Shown: piece after piece, positions 34,253 to 42,538 of the stretch
Numbering within the stretch: position 1 is the stretch's first letter
Layout of the letters: each line of letters begins with the position of its first letter
Assembly: GCA_002482545.1 (NCBI GenBank)
Contig: DLGF01000005.1
Coordinates: 103,451 to 167,450 of the forward strand
Source of the DNA: Sporomusaceae bacterium UBA7701
Lineage (GTDB): Bacteria; Bacillota; Negativicutes; Sporomusales; UBA7701
Length of the DNA stretch: 64,000 nt
Direction of reading: 5' to 3'
Translations under genes and position numbers: made by a program
The notes under the pieces: model-generated
Database searches by the model: none
The model's input: only the letters and a program-made list of their open reading frames with translations
What the model was told of the DNA's origin: nothing

Positions 34253-35656
34253 ATGGTTTCGGGTCCGATTTCCGATCAGCTCCGGCGGCAGGCTGAAGAC
34301 TGGTCTTTGTATGAGCAAGCGAAGAATTATGCTTTGGACTATATGAAGACCGTCTTGGACCGTCCTGTTTTTCCGGAGCAGGAGGCGATCAGGGGACTGG
34401 CGTCTTTCCGGCGGAGGCTGCCGGAGAAGCCGGCAGATCCCCATGAAATCCTCGACCAATTGCACACCTTCGGGTCCCCGGCGACGGTGGCCCAGACGGG
34501 CGGCCGCTATTTCGGCTTTGTCAACGGCGGCATCATTCCGGCTGCGCTGGCGGCCAAATGGCTGGGCGACGTGTGGGACCAGAACGCCGCTCTCTACGTC
34601 ATTTCGCCCGTTACGGCCGTACTGGAAGGAGTCTGCGAAGAATGGCTGGCCGACCTGTTGGGCCTGCCGGAAAAAACCGCGGCAGGCTTTGTCAGCGGGA
34701 CCTCCGCGGCCACGATGTGCGGCCTGGCGGCCGGGCGGGATTATCTGCTGCGCCGCCAGGGATGGGATGTAAACGCCAAGGGACTGTTCGGTGCCCCCGA
34801 GATCCGCGTGGTATTGGGAGAAGGGGCCCATTCGACGGTTTATAAAGGCTTGTCGATACTGGGACTGGGGAAAGACCGCCTGATCAAAGTCCCCGTCGAT
34901 GACCAGGGCCGGATGCGAGCCGACCGGCTGCCTGAGCTGGACGACAAAACGCTTCTGATCCTCCAGGCCGGAAACGTAAACTCGGGAGCCTTTGATCCGT
35001 TCGCCGCGATCTGCGCCAAAGCCCGGTCCGCCGGCGCCTGGACCCATGTGGACGGGGCCTTCGGGCTCTGGGCTGCGGCTTCGCCCGAGCTGAAAGTCCT
35101 GACAGAGGGAATGGACCTGGCGGACTCGTGGTCGGCAGACGCCCACAAGACCTTAAACGCGCCATATGACAACGGAATCATCCTGTGCCGCCACCGGGAC
35201 GCGCTCAGCCAGGCTCTGCATATGACCGGCTCCTACATCGTCTACAGCGAAAACCGGGACGGCATGATGTACACGCTGGACATGTCCCGGCGGGCGAGAG
35301 CCGTGGAGCTATGGGCCTCCCTGATGGCACTGGGCCGCCTGGGAGCGGCCGAACTCGTCGAAGACCTGCATCACAAGGCGCAATACTTTGCGGCCGGCCT
35401 GGAAAAAGAAGGATTCCATATCCGGAATGCCGTCTGCTTTAACCAAGTGCTGGTATCCTGCGGTGATCCCGGCCTTACCCGCAAGACCCTGGAAAAAGTG
35501 CAGCAATCGGGAGAATGCTGGTGCGGACCCGCCCAATGGAACGGTGAAATGGTTATCCGGATCAGCGTTTGCTCGTATCGGACGACGCCGGACGATATTT
35601 CGCGGTCCGTTGCGGCCTTTGTAAAAGCCATGCGGGAAAGTGGGGAAGAGTCGTAA
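34253..35656 (+). CDS. PLP-dependent group II decarboxylase family protein
   Basis: This 467-residue fold-type I PLP enzyme resembles aromatic-L-amino-acid/glutamate/cysteine-sulfinate decarboxylases. The cofactor Lys is Lys299 in SADAHKTLN. GFVSGTSAATMCGLAAGRD near residues 145-165 and WTHVDGAFGLWAA near 263-275 (the PLP-ring Asp) are family motifs. The start at 34253 follows AAAGGGGG; the longer frame from 34136 lacks a site. An ABM-type gene follows 24 bases after the stop and is likely co-transcribed. The substrate amino acid cannot be fixed, and some relatives act as aminotransferases. Confidence 0.88.
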   Translation: MVSGPISDQLRRQAEDWSLYEQAKNYALDYMKTVLDRPVFPEQEAIRGLASFRRRLPEKPADPHEILDQLHTFGSPATVAQTGGRYFGFVNGGIIPAALAAKWLGDVWDQNAALYVISPVTAVLEGVCEEWLADLLGLPEKTAAGFVSGTSAATMCGLAAGRDYLLRRQGWDVNAKGLFGAPEIRVVLGEGAHSTVYKGLSILGLGKDRLIKVPVDDQGRMRADRLPELDDKTLLILQAGNVNSGAFDPFAAICAKARSAGAWTHVDGAFGLWAAASPELKVLTEGMDLADSWSADAHKTLNAPYDNGIILCRHRDALSQALHMTGSYIVYSENRDGMMYTLDMSRRARAVELWASLMALGRLGAAELVEDLHHKAQYFAAGLEKEGFHIRNAVCFNQVLVSCGDPGLTRKTLEKVQQSGECWCGPAQWNGEMVIRISVCSYRTTPDDISRSVAAFVKAMRESGEES

Positions 35657-35680
35657 TAAGGCCGTGAAGGGAGTGGTTTC

Positions 35681-36022
35681 GTGAGTGAAATAGCCAAGTC
35701 CCCGGCTCCGCCTTACTATGCCGTAATATTTACCTCGGTGAGAACGGAAGGCGACAACGGCTACGCAAAGATGGCCGATGAAATGACCGAGCTGGGAGTT
35801 GACCAGCCGGGCTTTTTGGGAGTCGAAAGTGTCAGAGACGCAGAGGGTGCGGGCATCACGGTATCTTATTGGGATTCGCTGGAGGCTATTGAAAACTGGC
35901 GAAACCACCCGCGCCACCAGGAAGCGCAAAAATTAGGACAGGAACTCTGGTACAAAAGCTTCGCAACGAGAGTGTGCAAGGTAGAGCGGCACGGCCGCTT
36001 CAAGCCCCCGAACGCCGAGTAA
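35681..36022 (+). CDS. Antibiotic biosynthesis monooxygenase (ABM)-like domain protein
   Basis: This 113-residue protein has the dimeric alpha-beta barrel pattern YYAVIFTSVRTEGDNGYAKMADEMTELG...QPGFLGVESVRD...SYWDSLEAIENWRNHPRHQEA, typical of the ABM/HmoA-like fold. Members range from heme-degrading enzymes to small-molecule monooxygenases and simple ligand binders. The GTG start has GAAGGGAG upstream. It is the second gene of a two-gene unit with the PLP decarboxylase and precedes a terminator. Confidence 0.8.
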   Translation: MSEIAKSPAPPYYAVIFTSVRTEGDNGYAKMADEMTELGVDQPGFLGVESVRDAEGAGITVSYWDSLEAIENWRNHPRHQEAQKLGQELWYKSFATRVCKVERHGRFKPPNAE

Positions 36023-36062
36023 AAAGGTCCCGCCTTGGCTGACGCCGAGGCGGGACCTTTTT
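36021..36062. terminator. Terminator after the ABM-like gene
   Basis: AAAAAGGTCCCGCCT pairs with AGGCGGGACCTTTTT around an interior loop. The following 360 bases up to the chemoreceptor gene are AT-rich, with a small CTATC/GATAG hairpin and no gene seen. Confidence 0.85.
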
Positions 36063-36426
36063 CTGATAAATCGGGAACAGTCAGACCTATGCAGTCAGTT
36101 AACCGCGATAAGGAACCGCTCCCTGGCCATGAAGCCCGATCCTAAATTGTTTCAGGAGAGAATTGGCTATCTGTCGGTTTTTCGATAGGATTTTTCAATT
36201 GTCGGATCGAAGATGTTTAATATGGTTTTTTGTCATAATATGCGCTTTTTGCCAGCTCGCTTTTCCATATAGTGGCATGCAGAACGCGTTCGGGCTATTT
36301 GAGTTCGATTGGGGCAGCTGCCAATGAAAAGAAGGGCCGGCTTTGTTTTGGGATCATTTTTCCGGAGTTTGCAGGCCTTCAGAATACTGTAATACAAATC
36401 ATTATATTCGAGGAGGAATGACGATC

Positions 36427-37899
36427 ATGAATTTTTTTAAAAAGGCACCATGCGATGAAGCGCTTTGTATCATTGAACATGTTGAAGACCGGCTGAACGG
36501 AAAAGCGGCTGAAAAAATCCAGGTTGATTATCCGATTCATAAAACGATTCTTACGCATTTTGATAAGCTTTTGGCTAACGAAGAGAAAATGGCGGTAAAT
36601 GCTAAACAAATGTTAAGCGTCACCGCTTCTTTGAGCGAATTTGATGTTCAGATGACCCATGAGGCCTATGAGCTGACTGATTTTGCGCAAAATTTATCGA
36701 AGTTAAGTGAATCGAATCTTGCGATTGTCGAAGAAATTACCGCCAGTATGAACGATGTAAGTGAGAAAATTACGTATACATCGGATGTAATGGACAAATT
36801 ATCGAACTCTTCGAATGATTTAATTCACAAAAATGACGAAAGTATGCTCCAGTTGCAAGAGGTTCATGCCTTGAAAGAAAATGTCATTCAAGATACAACC
36901 ACCATGAATGAACAAATCGAACAATTGGTGGATATGGCCGCCAAAGTAAGTGAAATCGTCAACGGCGTTGAAGCGATAGCGGAAGAAACCAATTTATTGG
37001 CGCTCAACGCCTCCATCGAAGCTGCCCGAGCGGGAGAATTCGGGAGAGGATTCGCCGTTGTGGCGAATGAAATCAGGAAATTGTCGGATAATACCAAGAA
37101 AAACCTGGACGACATGCGGATTTTCGTGGATAATATCCATCAAGCCGCCAATGGCGGCAGGGAAAGCCTGAATAATACGATGAAGTCCACCCAAAACATG
37201 AACGAAAAACTGGATAGGATATCCGGGACAATAAATGAGAATGTAGTTATGTTAAAAGACACGATCAAGGATGTGTACAGAGTATCCGAATCCCTGCAAA
37301 ACATCAAGCAGGCGGCCCAGGAGGTAAACCAGGCCATGACTTCATCGGCCCAGGACGCGGAACAGCTTCACGGCATGACCCAGATTATCCATACAGACGC
37401 GGGGCAAAGCGCTGAAAATGCCAAGAATATATCCAAGATTGACGAGAAACTCAGTGATATCGTCAGAGACATGATCGTGTCTTTAAACGGCGGAATACAT
37501 GCCATTTCGAATAAGGATCTGATCGATAACCTTACCAAAGCCAAAGAAGCTCATGGGAATTGGATGAGGAATCTGAAACGAATTGTCGATGAAATGAAGG
37601 TCTATCCGATTCAGACCAATTCGAAAAAATGCGGTTTCGGACATTTTTATCATTCCCTTAACATCACCCATCCGGCTATAGCCGATGCGTGGAAGGCGAT
37701 TGACGGGGTTCACCATGAACTGCACAATACGGGCACCTTGGTGATCGACGCAGTTAGAAGCAATGATTCAGGCCAGGCTAACGATTTATACCTGCAAGCC
37801 CAAAAACAGTCGGAAAAGATTTTTGCCCATTTGGAAAATATTATCAGGGCGATTGACCAAAATTCCAAACTGGGGATAGAATTATTGAGGATCAGTTAA
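36427..37899 (+). CDS. Cytosolic methyl-accepting chemotaxis protein with C-terminal CZB zinc-binding domain
   Basis: This 490-residue soluble chemoreceptor-like protein lacks membrane segments. A long coiled coil contains the signalling tip AEETNLLALNASIEAARAGEFGRGFAVVANEIRKLS. The C-terminal 130 residues form a CZB domain: HGNWMRNL, then KKCGFGHFYHSL, then VHHELHN give the His/Cys/His/His zinc set. CZB receptors are known to sense zinc or hypochlorous-acid-type oxidants. Two ATGs fit; 36427 has AGGAGG at proper spacing, while 36418 is too close. The gene and its upstream region are clearly richer in A+T than the surrounding DNA, which may reflect transfer. Confidence 0.9.
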   Translation: MNFFKKAPCDEALCIIEHVEDRLNGKAAEKIQVDYPIHKTILTHFDKLLANEEKMAVNAKQMLSVTASLSEFDVQMTHEAYELTDFAQNLSKLSESNLAIVEEITASMNDVSEKITYTSDVMDKLSNSSNDLIHKNDESMLQLQEVHALKENVIQDTTTMNEQIEQLVDMAAKVSEIVNGVEAIAEETNLLALNASIEAARAGEFGRGFAVVANEIRKLSDNTKKNLDDMRIFVDNIHQAANGGRESLNNTMKSTQNMNEKLDRISGTINENVVMLKDTIKDVYRVSESLQNIKQAAQEVNQAMTSSAQDAEQLHGMTQIIHTDAGQSAENAKNISKIDEKLSDIVRDMIVSLNGGIHAISNKDLIDNLTKAKEAHGNWMRNLKRIVDEMKVYPIQTNSKKCGFGHFYHSLNITHPAIADAWKAIDGVHHELHNTGTLVIDAVRSNDSGQANDLYLQAQKQSEKIFAHLENIIRAIDQNSKLGIELLRIS

Positions 37900-37947
37900 G
37901 GGTAAAACGGTTTCAGAAGTTCCATTGGAATTTTTTTAGTCCGGCCG

Positions 37948-37979
37948 AAAGGCATAGGCATATTGCCTATGCCTTTTTT
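37948..37979 (+). terminator. Terminator after the CZB chemoreceptor
   Basis: AAAGGCATAGGCA pairs with TGCCTATGCCTTTTTT over a TAT loop. Confidence 0.9.
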
Positions 37980-38118
37980 GCTATACTATTACCAATGCCG
38001 GGGAGGACACGGCTCCCCGCCCTGACTTGCCGAAAAACGCGACCCGGTGTCCCGCCGCCGCCGGCCGGAGCGGGCGCTGCGCGGCAAGCAGGCGACTCAT
38101 CTCTACAGGAGGCGGCCC

Positions 38119-38706
38119 ATGTTACTGACTGTATCCAGCATGCCGGCCCAGTCCGAAATTCAAAAGCTGCTTACCCACGCGCACATCGAGAACTGGCTGC
38201 GGCAAGACCTGTTCCAGGCTAAATGGTGGCTGCTGCTGGGGCTGACCGCTCTTGGCATGGTGGTCTGGTGGAAACTGCTTTCTCAGAGGCGTCTGCCCGA
38301 GATCCTGCTATACGCGGTATTGATGATGGTGGTGATGATGGGGGTGGACGAGTATGGCGAGGAATTGGCCCTGTGGGAATATCCCATTGATATATTGCCG
38401 ATATTCCCGGTGATAACCGCCGCCAATTTGATGATTCTGCCCCTGGCCTATTCGTTGGTTTATCAACACTTCGCTACCTGGAAGAGCTTTTCCGGGGTGG
38501 CCGTGCTGACGGCCGCCCTGCTGTGCTTCGGCTTTGAACCGGCCTTGGCCTGGGGCGGTTACTACCAGTTGTTGAAATGGAAATATTACTATAGCTTTCC
38601 GGTCTATATCGCCGCGGCCTTAGTTGTTCGCTGGGCGGTCGTCCAAATCTTCGGCGTTGCCGCAAGAGCAAGGAAGCATGCCGGCCAAGGAGGCGGTGAA
38701 CGTTGA
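38119..38706 (+). CDS. CBO0543-like multi-pass membrane protein, first of a tandem pair
   Basis: This 195-residue protein has about five hydrophobic segments after a polar N-terminus, the conserved acidic stretch GVDEYGEELALWEYPIDILPIFP between segments two and three, and a C-terminal YYQLLKWKYYYSFPVYI block. These features suit the CBO0543 family of spore-former membrane proteins with no known function. The start follows CAGGAGGCGGCCC. It overlaps the next gene, a paralogue, by four bases, so the two are coupled and may form a hetero-oligomer. Confidence 0.72.
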   Translation: MLLTVSSMPAQSEIQKLLTHAHIENWLRQDLFQAKWWLLLGLTALGMVVWWKLLSQRRLPEILLYAVLMMVVMMGVDEYGEELALWEYPIDILPIFPVITAANLMILPLAYSLVYQHFATWKSFSGVAVLTAALLCFGFEPALAWGGYYQLLKWKYYYSFPVYIAAALVVRWAVVQIFGVAARARKHAGQGGGER

Positions 38707-39263
38707 CGGATTCCGCTATGGCGGTCACGGTGGAGCTTCAGCGCTTGCTGACCCGTATGCGTGTTGAAGAGTGGCTGCAGGGAGGCGTGTTCAACTTCCG
38801 ATGGTGGCTCCTGCTGGCCCTGTTTTTTGTTTCCGCCTTCGTCTGGTACAGGCTGGTCGATAAGCGGCGGCTGCCAGAAATGGTGCTGTACGTGGGCCTG
38901 ACCACGATCATAACCCTAGTTCTCGATGAGTTCGGCGAAGAGCTGGTTTTATGGGATTATCCCACCGACATCCTGCCGATCTTTCCCCCCCTGACGGCGG
39001 TCGACCTGGCCAGCCTGCCGATGATCTATTCCCTGATTTATCAATATTTCGGGACTTGGCGAAGCTTCACCTGGGCCACCGTGATCATGGCGACGGTATT
39101 CTGCTTTGTCCTGGAGCCGGTTTTGGTCTGGGGCGGCTTTTACCAACTGCTTAAGTGGAGATATTATTACGGTTTTCCCATCTATATCGCCCTGGCCCTG
39201 TTCATCCGGTGGATGGTTGTCACGATTTACGCCCTCGCCGAAAAAGCCGAAGAAAAAGGCTGA
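38703..39263 (+). CDS. CBO0543-like multi-pass membrane protein, second of a tandem pair
   Basis: This 186-residue paralogue of the preceding protein keeps the same core: DEFGEELVLWDYPTDILPIFP, and YQLLKWRYYYGFPIYI near the end. The pair probably arose by tandem duplication followed by divergence. The TTG start at 38703 is supported by AAGGAGG eight bases upstream and by TTGA overlap with the previous stop; an ATG at 38718 is an alternative. Function is unknown; the invariant acidic and aromatic residues between membrane segments hint at a transport or sensing role. Confidence 0.72.
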   Translation: MTDSAMAVTVELQRLLTRMRVEEWLQGGVFNFRWWLLLALFFVSAFVWYRLVDKRRLPEMVLYVGLTTIITLVLDEFGEELVLWDYPTDILPIFPPLTAVDLASLPMIYSLIYQYFGTWRSFTWATVIMATVFCFVLEPVLVWGGFYQLLKWRYYYGFPIYIALALFIRWMVVTIYALAEKAEEKG

Positions 39264-39280
39264 CCGCCTTCCCGATGAAA

Positions 39281-39310
39281 ATGCCCGGAAACCGTAAGGT
39301 TTCCGGGCAT
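39281..39310. terminator. Hairpin between convergent genes
   Basis: ATGCCCGGAAACC and GGTTTCCGGGCAT form a 13-bp stem over a 4-base loop. A TTTTC follows on the minus strand, so it mainly serves the minus-strand lipoprotein gene. Confidence 0.65.
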
Positions 39311-39367
39311 GGACCTTTACCGGGCAAAGATCGCCCCGCGGGGAAGGCCTCTTGCGCAAGCGGCTCG

Positions 39368-40210
39368 CTACCGCTGCCCTTCGCCATAGCTTAGAAGCAC
39401 CGACGCCACTTCGATTTGCTTGGCGGTCCATTTTTGATTTTCGTATTCCCAAAGGGAATAGATATAGGCAACCGTGTCGGCATTGGCGACTCCCGTCACC
39501 CGCTGCTGGCCTTTGAGTCCGTATTTGCCGTCCGGACTCAGGGCCAAAGGCCTGAGCTCGCCCAGGGGATTTACCGAAAGGCTCTGCTGGCGGAGCAGCG
39601 TTCCGCCGGCATTGTAAAGGCCCGCCTGGATATAGGCGTCTTTTTTGGCAGCCAAATCTACGATTGCCTTGCGCTTCGTCGTTTCCTCCGTCAGTTCGCC
39701 TTTAAACCCGTCGACAAACCGTCCGGCCGCCGCAATCCCGCTGTTTTCGCCTTCCCCCCAGATGATTGCGGGCCCGCCGGCGAAGGTGACGATGCGGTGC
39801 TCGACAATACCGCCGCTTCCGCCGGTCGGAACCGTGACCAGTACGTCGCTGATTTTGTCGCCGCTAAAATCGCCGACAAAAAGTTTGCCGTCATACCCGC
39901 CAACAGCGGGCAACTCCATCGTAACCGCATTCTGGCCCTCGCCGGCCTGAACCATGATCCTCAGATCGTCGGCGAACTTGCTGTTCATATCCGGCTTTCT
40001 TCCGACGAGAAAAATGTCTTTGGATTTTCCGTCGCCGGTAACATCGCCGGTTTGCCGGTCCAGGACGACATAGCCGGCAGGCAGGGCAAGGTCGCTGTCC
40101 AGTCTTTCGGGAGAAGGGGCCGGGGCGGGAACGGTTTTACCGGAGCAACCGGCGGCGATCAGGAGAATGAGCAACAAGGATACTGTAGCGCCCGTTATTT
40201 TATTCTTCAT
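39368..40210 (-). CDS. Secreted lipoprotein with FG-GAP/VCBS-like repeats
   Basis: This 280-residue exported protein has a lipoprotein signal (LLLILLIAAGC, Cys near residue 22) and two segments like Ca-binding FG-GAP motifs: DRQTGDVTGDGKSKDIFLVG and FVGDFSGDKISDVLVTVP. Proteins of this sort are common in Firmicutes and the function is unclear, perhaps cell-envelope binding. The start at 40210 follows GGAGG at eight bases. The 5' frame extension to 40564 would cross a terminator and is not credible. Confidence 0.8.
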   Translation of the reverse strand: MKNKITGATVSLLLILLIAAGCSGKTVPAPAPSPERLDSDLALPAGYVVLDRQTGDVTGDGKSKDIFLVGRKPDMNSKFADDLRIMVQAGEGQNAVTMELPAVGGYDGKLFVGDFSGDKISDVLVTVPTGGSGGIVEHRIVTFAGGPAIIWGEGENSGIAAAGRFVDGFKGELTEETTKRKAIVDLAAKKDAYIQAGLYNAGGTLLRQQSLSVNPLGELRPLALSPDGKYGLKGQQRVTGVANADTVAYIYSLWEYENQKWTAKQIEVASVLLSYGEGQR

Positions 40211-40349
40211 GACGAATGCCTCCATTTGAGCTTGGTATTGATTAGTATGAGCGAAAAGCCTGCTGTTTATTGGACCATGGACAACGGGCAAAAGCGACCG
40301 CTTTGACCCTGCCTGACGGCGAAGGGCCAAGGCGGAACCCCCAAAGTTT

Positions 40350-40384
40350 AAAAAGCAGTCCCGGGATGGCCGGGCCTGCTTTTT
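40350..40384. terminator. Terminator of the minus-strand XRE regulator
   Basis: AAAAAGCAG and CTGCTTTTT flank an inner CCCGG/CCGGG stem. It lies just beyond the stop of the XRE gene. Confidence 0.7.
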
Positions 40385-40407
40385 AGCGATAATCCAAAAG
40401 TCTCCAT

Positions 40408-40713
40408 TCAATCTTTGCCCAGGGCTTCCAGCAGCTTCTGAAGCAGTTCGGCTTGTTCGGGCGTCAGTTTTTTCGCAGTTTCCAGCAGCCGCCGGATTTC
40501 GGGACTGAGCTCGGGCTTCTCCTCGGCGAAGAAGTCGGCGAGAGTAATGCCGAGTACTTGGCATATCCGTTCCAGCGAGCCCAGTGAAGGTTTGGAATCG
40601 TTGGCCTCTATCTTATAGATTGTAGTTGGGTCAAGATCCACCTTTTTGGCTAAAGCATTAGCGGACATTCCGTTCTGTTCCCTGAAGTGCTTTAGTCGCG
40701 AGCCGTAATTCAA
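40408..40713 (-). CDS. XRE-family helix-turn-helix regulator with C-terminal oligomerisation tail
   Basis: This 101-residue protein has a Cro/CI-type HTH at residues 6-60 (LKHFREQNGMSANALAKKVDLDPTTIYKIEAN...). A Glu/Leu-rich helix follows (SPEIRRLLETAKKLTPEQAELLQKLLEAL), probably for dimerisation. The TTG start is chosen from the RBS-like AGGATG upstream. It is divergent from a second XRE gene, and the 138-base gap holds paired TGAAT/ATTCA repeats at 40728-40740 and a similar site at 40809-40821 that could be operators for one or both. Confidence 0.85.
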   Translation of the reverse strand: MNYGSRLKHFREQNGMSANALAKKVDLDPTTIYKIEANDSKPSLGSLERICQVLGITLADFFAEEKPELSPEIRRLLETAKKLTPEQAELLQKLLEALGKD

Positions 40714-40800
40714 TGTGAATCACATCCTGAATTATATTCATGTTTATTATAACGTAAGCTTTATAAAGAAAGAATCGTGGATTTAATTCCGCATTTTTCG

Positions 40801-40829
40801 TTGACATGCTGAATTTAATTCTATAAAAT
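40801..40829 (+). promoter_or_regulatory. Sigma-A promoter of the second XRE gene, with operator-like repeat
   Basis: TTGACA and TAAAAT are separated by 17 bases, 23 bases upstream of the ATG. Between them lies GAATTTAATTC, an almost palindromic site similar to TGAATTATATTCA at 40728. Confidence 0.75.
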
Positions 40830-40851
40830 TTGGTTAGAGGAGAGGATTAAA

Positions 40852-41100
40852 ATGCTTCAGCCGGGTTTAAAGATTAAGAGGCTCAGGAAAGCACGCAATT
40901 TAACCCAACAACAACTTGCCAATTTTGTTGAGATTGACAGCACCATGATTACCAAGATCGAAAGAGGACGCTCTTCAGGATCACTCCAAACTTTAAACAA
41001 TATCGCCTCCGCCCTCGGCGTAAGCATAACCGAACTTTTGAGCGACCAGCCGGTGCCCGGACGGATGGCTCACGGCAGGACCGGGAGGAGAAGGTCATGA
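40852..41100 (+). CDS. XRE-family helix-turn-helix regulator
   Basis: This 82-residue protein is nearly all a Cro/CI-type HTH (LKIKRLRKARNLTQQQLANFVEIDSTMITKIERGRS...) with a short basic tail. GAGGAGAGG precedes the ATG. Its last codons overlap a small unknown gene (ATGA), which suggests coupled expression. It may autoregulate through the GAATTTAATTC site in its promoter. Confidence 0.85.
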   Translation: MLQPGLKIKRLRKARNLTQQQLANFVEIDSTMITKIERGRSSGSLQTLNNIASALGVSITELLSDQPVPGRMAHGRTGRRRS

Positions 41101-41288
41101 TACTCTGGTATGTAAGAGACGGCGCGGTGGAGCCGTATTGCTGGCAGGAGACGGACGGGGAGCGGTCGTTCATGGTGCGGGCCGAGACGGCGGCGGCGGC
41201 GCTCCGGAAGTACGAAGAGTTTCAACAGGGCTTTTTGCGCAAGGAAGTCGTGGGCCTGAACGGCCGGACGATCGCGGTGCTGCTCTAG
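41097..41288 (+). CDS. Small protein of unknown function coupled to an XRE regulator
   Basis: This 63-residue ORF reads MILWYVRDGAVEPYCWQETDG and continues with an Ala-rich helix. It overlaps the upstream XRE gene by four bases, has AGGAGAAGG before the ATG, and ends 16 bases before a perfect terminator. I recognise no family. A partner of the regulator (for example an antitoxin or effector-binding cofactor) is possible but unproven. Confidence 0.6.
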   Translation: MILWYVRDGAVEPYCWQETDGERSFMVRAETAAAALRKYEEFQQGFLRKEVVGLNGRTIAVLL

Positions 41289-41304
41289 CGCCTTCCCGTT
41301 CGGC

Positions 41305-41349
41305 CCCAAAAGAAGCGAGTCGGAACAAGTCCGACTCGCTTCTTTTGGG
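41305..41349. terminator. Perfect 20-bp terminator stem
   Basis: CCCAAAAGAAGCGAGTCGGA and its full complement form a stem over a 5-base loop, between convergent genes. Confidence 0.8.
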
Positions 41350-41380
41350 TAGCTTAAGGCACCGGCCCTAACCGGCGTCC

Positions 41381-42538
41381 TCAGTAGTATTCATTGATAT
41401 AATTGGTGCATTGGGGGAAGAGCTGGTCGAGCAGCGCCAGCGCGGCGGCGTCATGGGGCTGGATTCGGCCCATCGCCATGAGTTCGGAGGCGCTGAGGCG
41501 ACCGAAGATCAGCTGGGTCAAAGCCCCGACCGGGCAGCGGACCGTTTGGGAAGGCCTCGCGTCGAGCGGGCTGACCCGGCCTTGACCGGCCTTGACCGAC
41601 AGGGCCAGCAGCCGGTTGTTCCAGGGCGCCAGATTGTCCTCGATCTCCAGGGCGATTTCTACGTCGATAGCCGCAGGATAGCCGACGGCTTCCAGCGCCT
41701 TGGCGGCGTCGACCACCCGCGCGGCCATGAAAGGTTCCAGCGCAACCGTCCCCTTGGGATTCGGCAGCGCGAAATGCAGGCGATCGTCCAGCGGGGCGTT
41801 CCATTCGGCGACCGTGGCCTGGGAACGGTGCTGATACAGGAACCATATCAGGCCGGATAGGGCCTGGCGGCCGGTGTAGGCCAGTTCCCGCACCAAGAGC
41901 TTGCCCTGGTCAAGGCTGTAGAAGACATAGCCTTCCGCCTGGCCCGCATTTTCCAGGATATAGATATGGCCGCCGCCAAGGCCGTGTTCCTCGACCAGGT
42001 TGTTCCAGTGGCGGTCGCCGCGCCGGGCATAGCCGTGCTTGCCGGCGACAAACCGGCGGTATACGCTGTCCAGCGCCGGGAAGTCCTCCGGCTGGCGGAA
42101 CCGGCGCAGGGTTCCCCATTTTGCGCTTACCGGGGCCAGGTCCTTCGTGGCAACCGAATAGTGAAGCTGATGGTAGCACAGCTCCCATTGATAGGGGTAA
42201 TAAACGCCGGCGCGGGCGGGCATGAGGATGCTGACCCAGTGGTTTCTGCGCCGCATTTCCTCCAGCGCTCCCCGCAGCAGTTCCCCGGCGGCGGCGCCGC
42301 GGGCTTCCGGCGCGACTCCCAGGCCGACGATGTAGGAAACCGGCAGCGTTGCGCCGCGCAGGAAAATATCGTAAGGGTTGAGGTGCAGACAGGCTTCCAT
42401 CCGGTCGCCGGCATAGCCTGCCAGGACATTCCCCTCCCGGCAGTAGCGGGAAAAATACCACTGGAAAAAGGGATCGGTCCTTTTTTCGAAGCAATAGTCC
42501 CAAAGCCACTGGACGTCCTCGGCCTGGGGACCCGTCAT
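41381..42538 (-). CDS. Eis-like GNAT acetyltransferase
   Basis: This 385-residue protein fits the Eis-type arrangement of two GNAT folds plus a C-terminal sterol-carrier-like domain. The acetyl-CoA pyrophosphate loop is VSYIVGLGVAPEARGAAAGELL (residues 68-89), with the RGxxxG-type core. Eis homologues acetylate amino groups of aminoglycosides or other amines. The ATG overlaps the stop of the upstream DUF2156 gene (ATGA), so the two act as a unit. The natural substrate is unknown. Confidence 0.83.
   Translation of the reverse strand: MTGPQAEDVQWLWDYCFEKRTDPFFQWYFSRYCREGNVLAGYAGDRMEACLHLNPYDIFLRGATLPVSYIVGLGVAPEARGAAAGELLRGALEEMRRRNHWVSILMPARAGVYYPYQWELCYHQLHYSVATKDLAPVSAKWGTLRRFRQPEDFPALDSVYRRFVAGKHGYARRGDRHWNNLVEEHGLGGGHIYILENAGQAEGYVFYSLDQGKLLVRELAYTGRQALSGLIWFLYQHRSQATVAEWNAPLDDRLHFALPNPKGTVALEPFMAARVVDAAKALEAVGYPAAIDVEIALEIEDNLAPWNNRLLALSVKAGQGRVSPLDARPSQTVRCPVGALTQLIFGRLSASELMAMGRIQPHDAAALALLDQLFPQCTNYINEYY

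Noticed and set aside
36240..36300. TGGCATGCAGAACGC as a sigma-54 promoter for the CZB chemoreceptor
   Set aside because: The -12 TTGC is missing, so the match is below what I accept.
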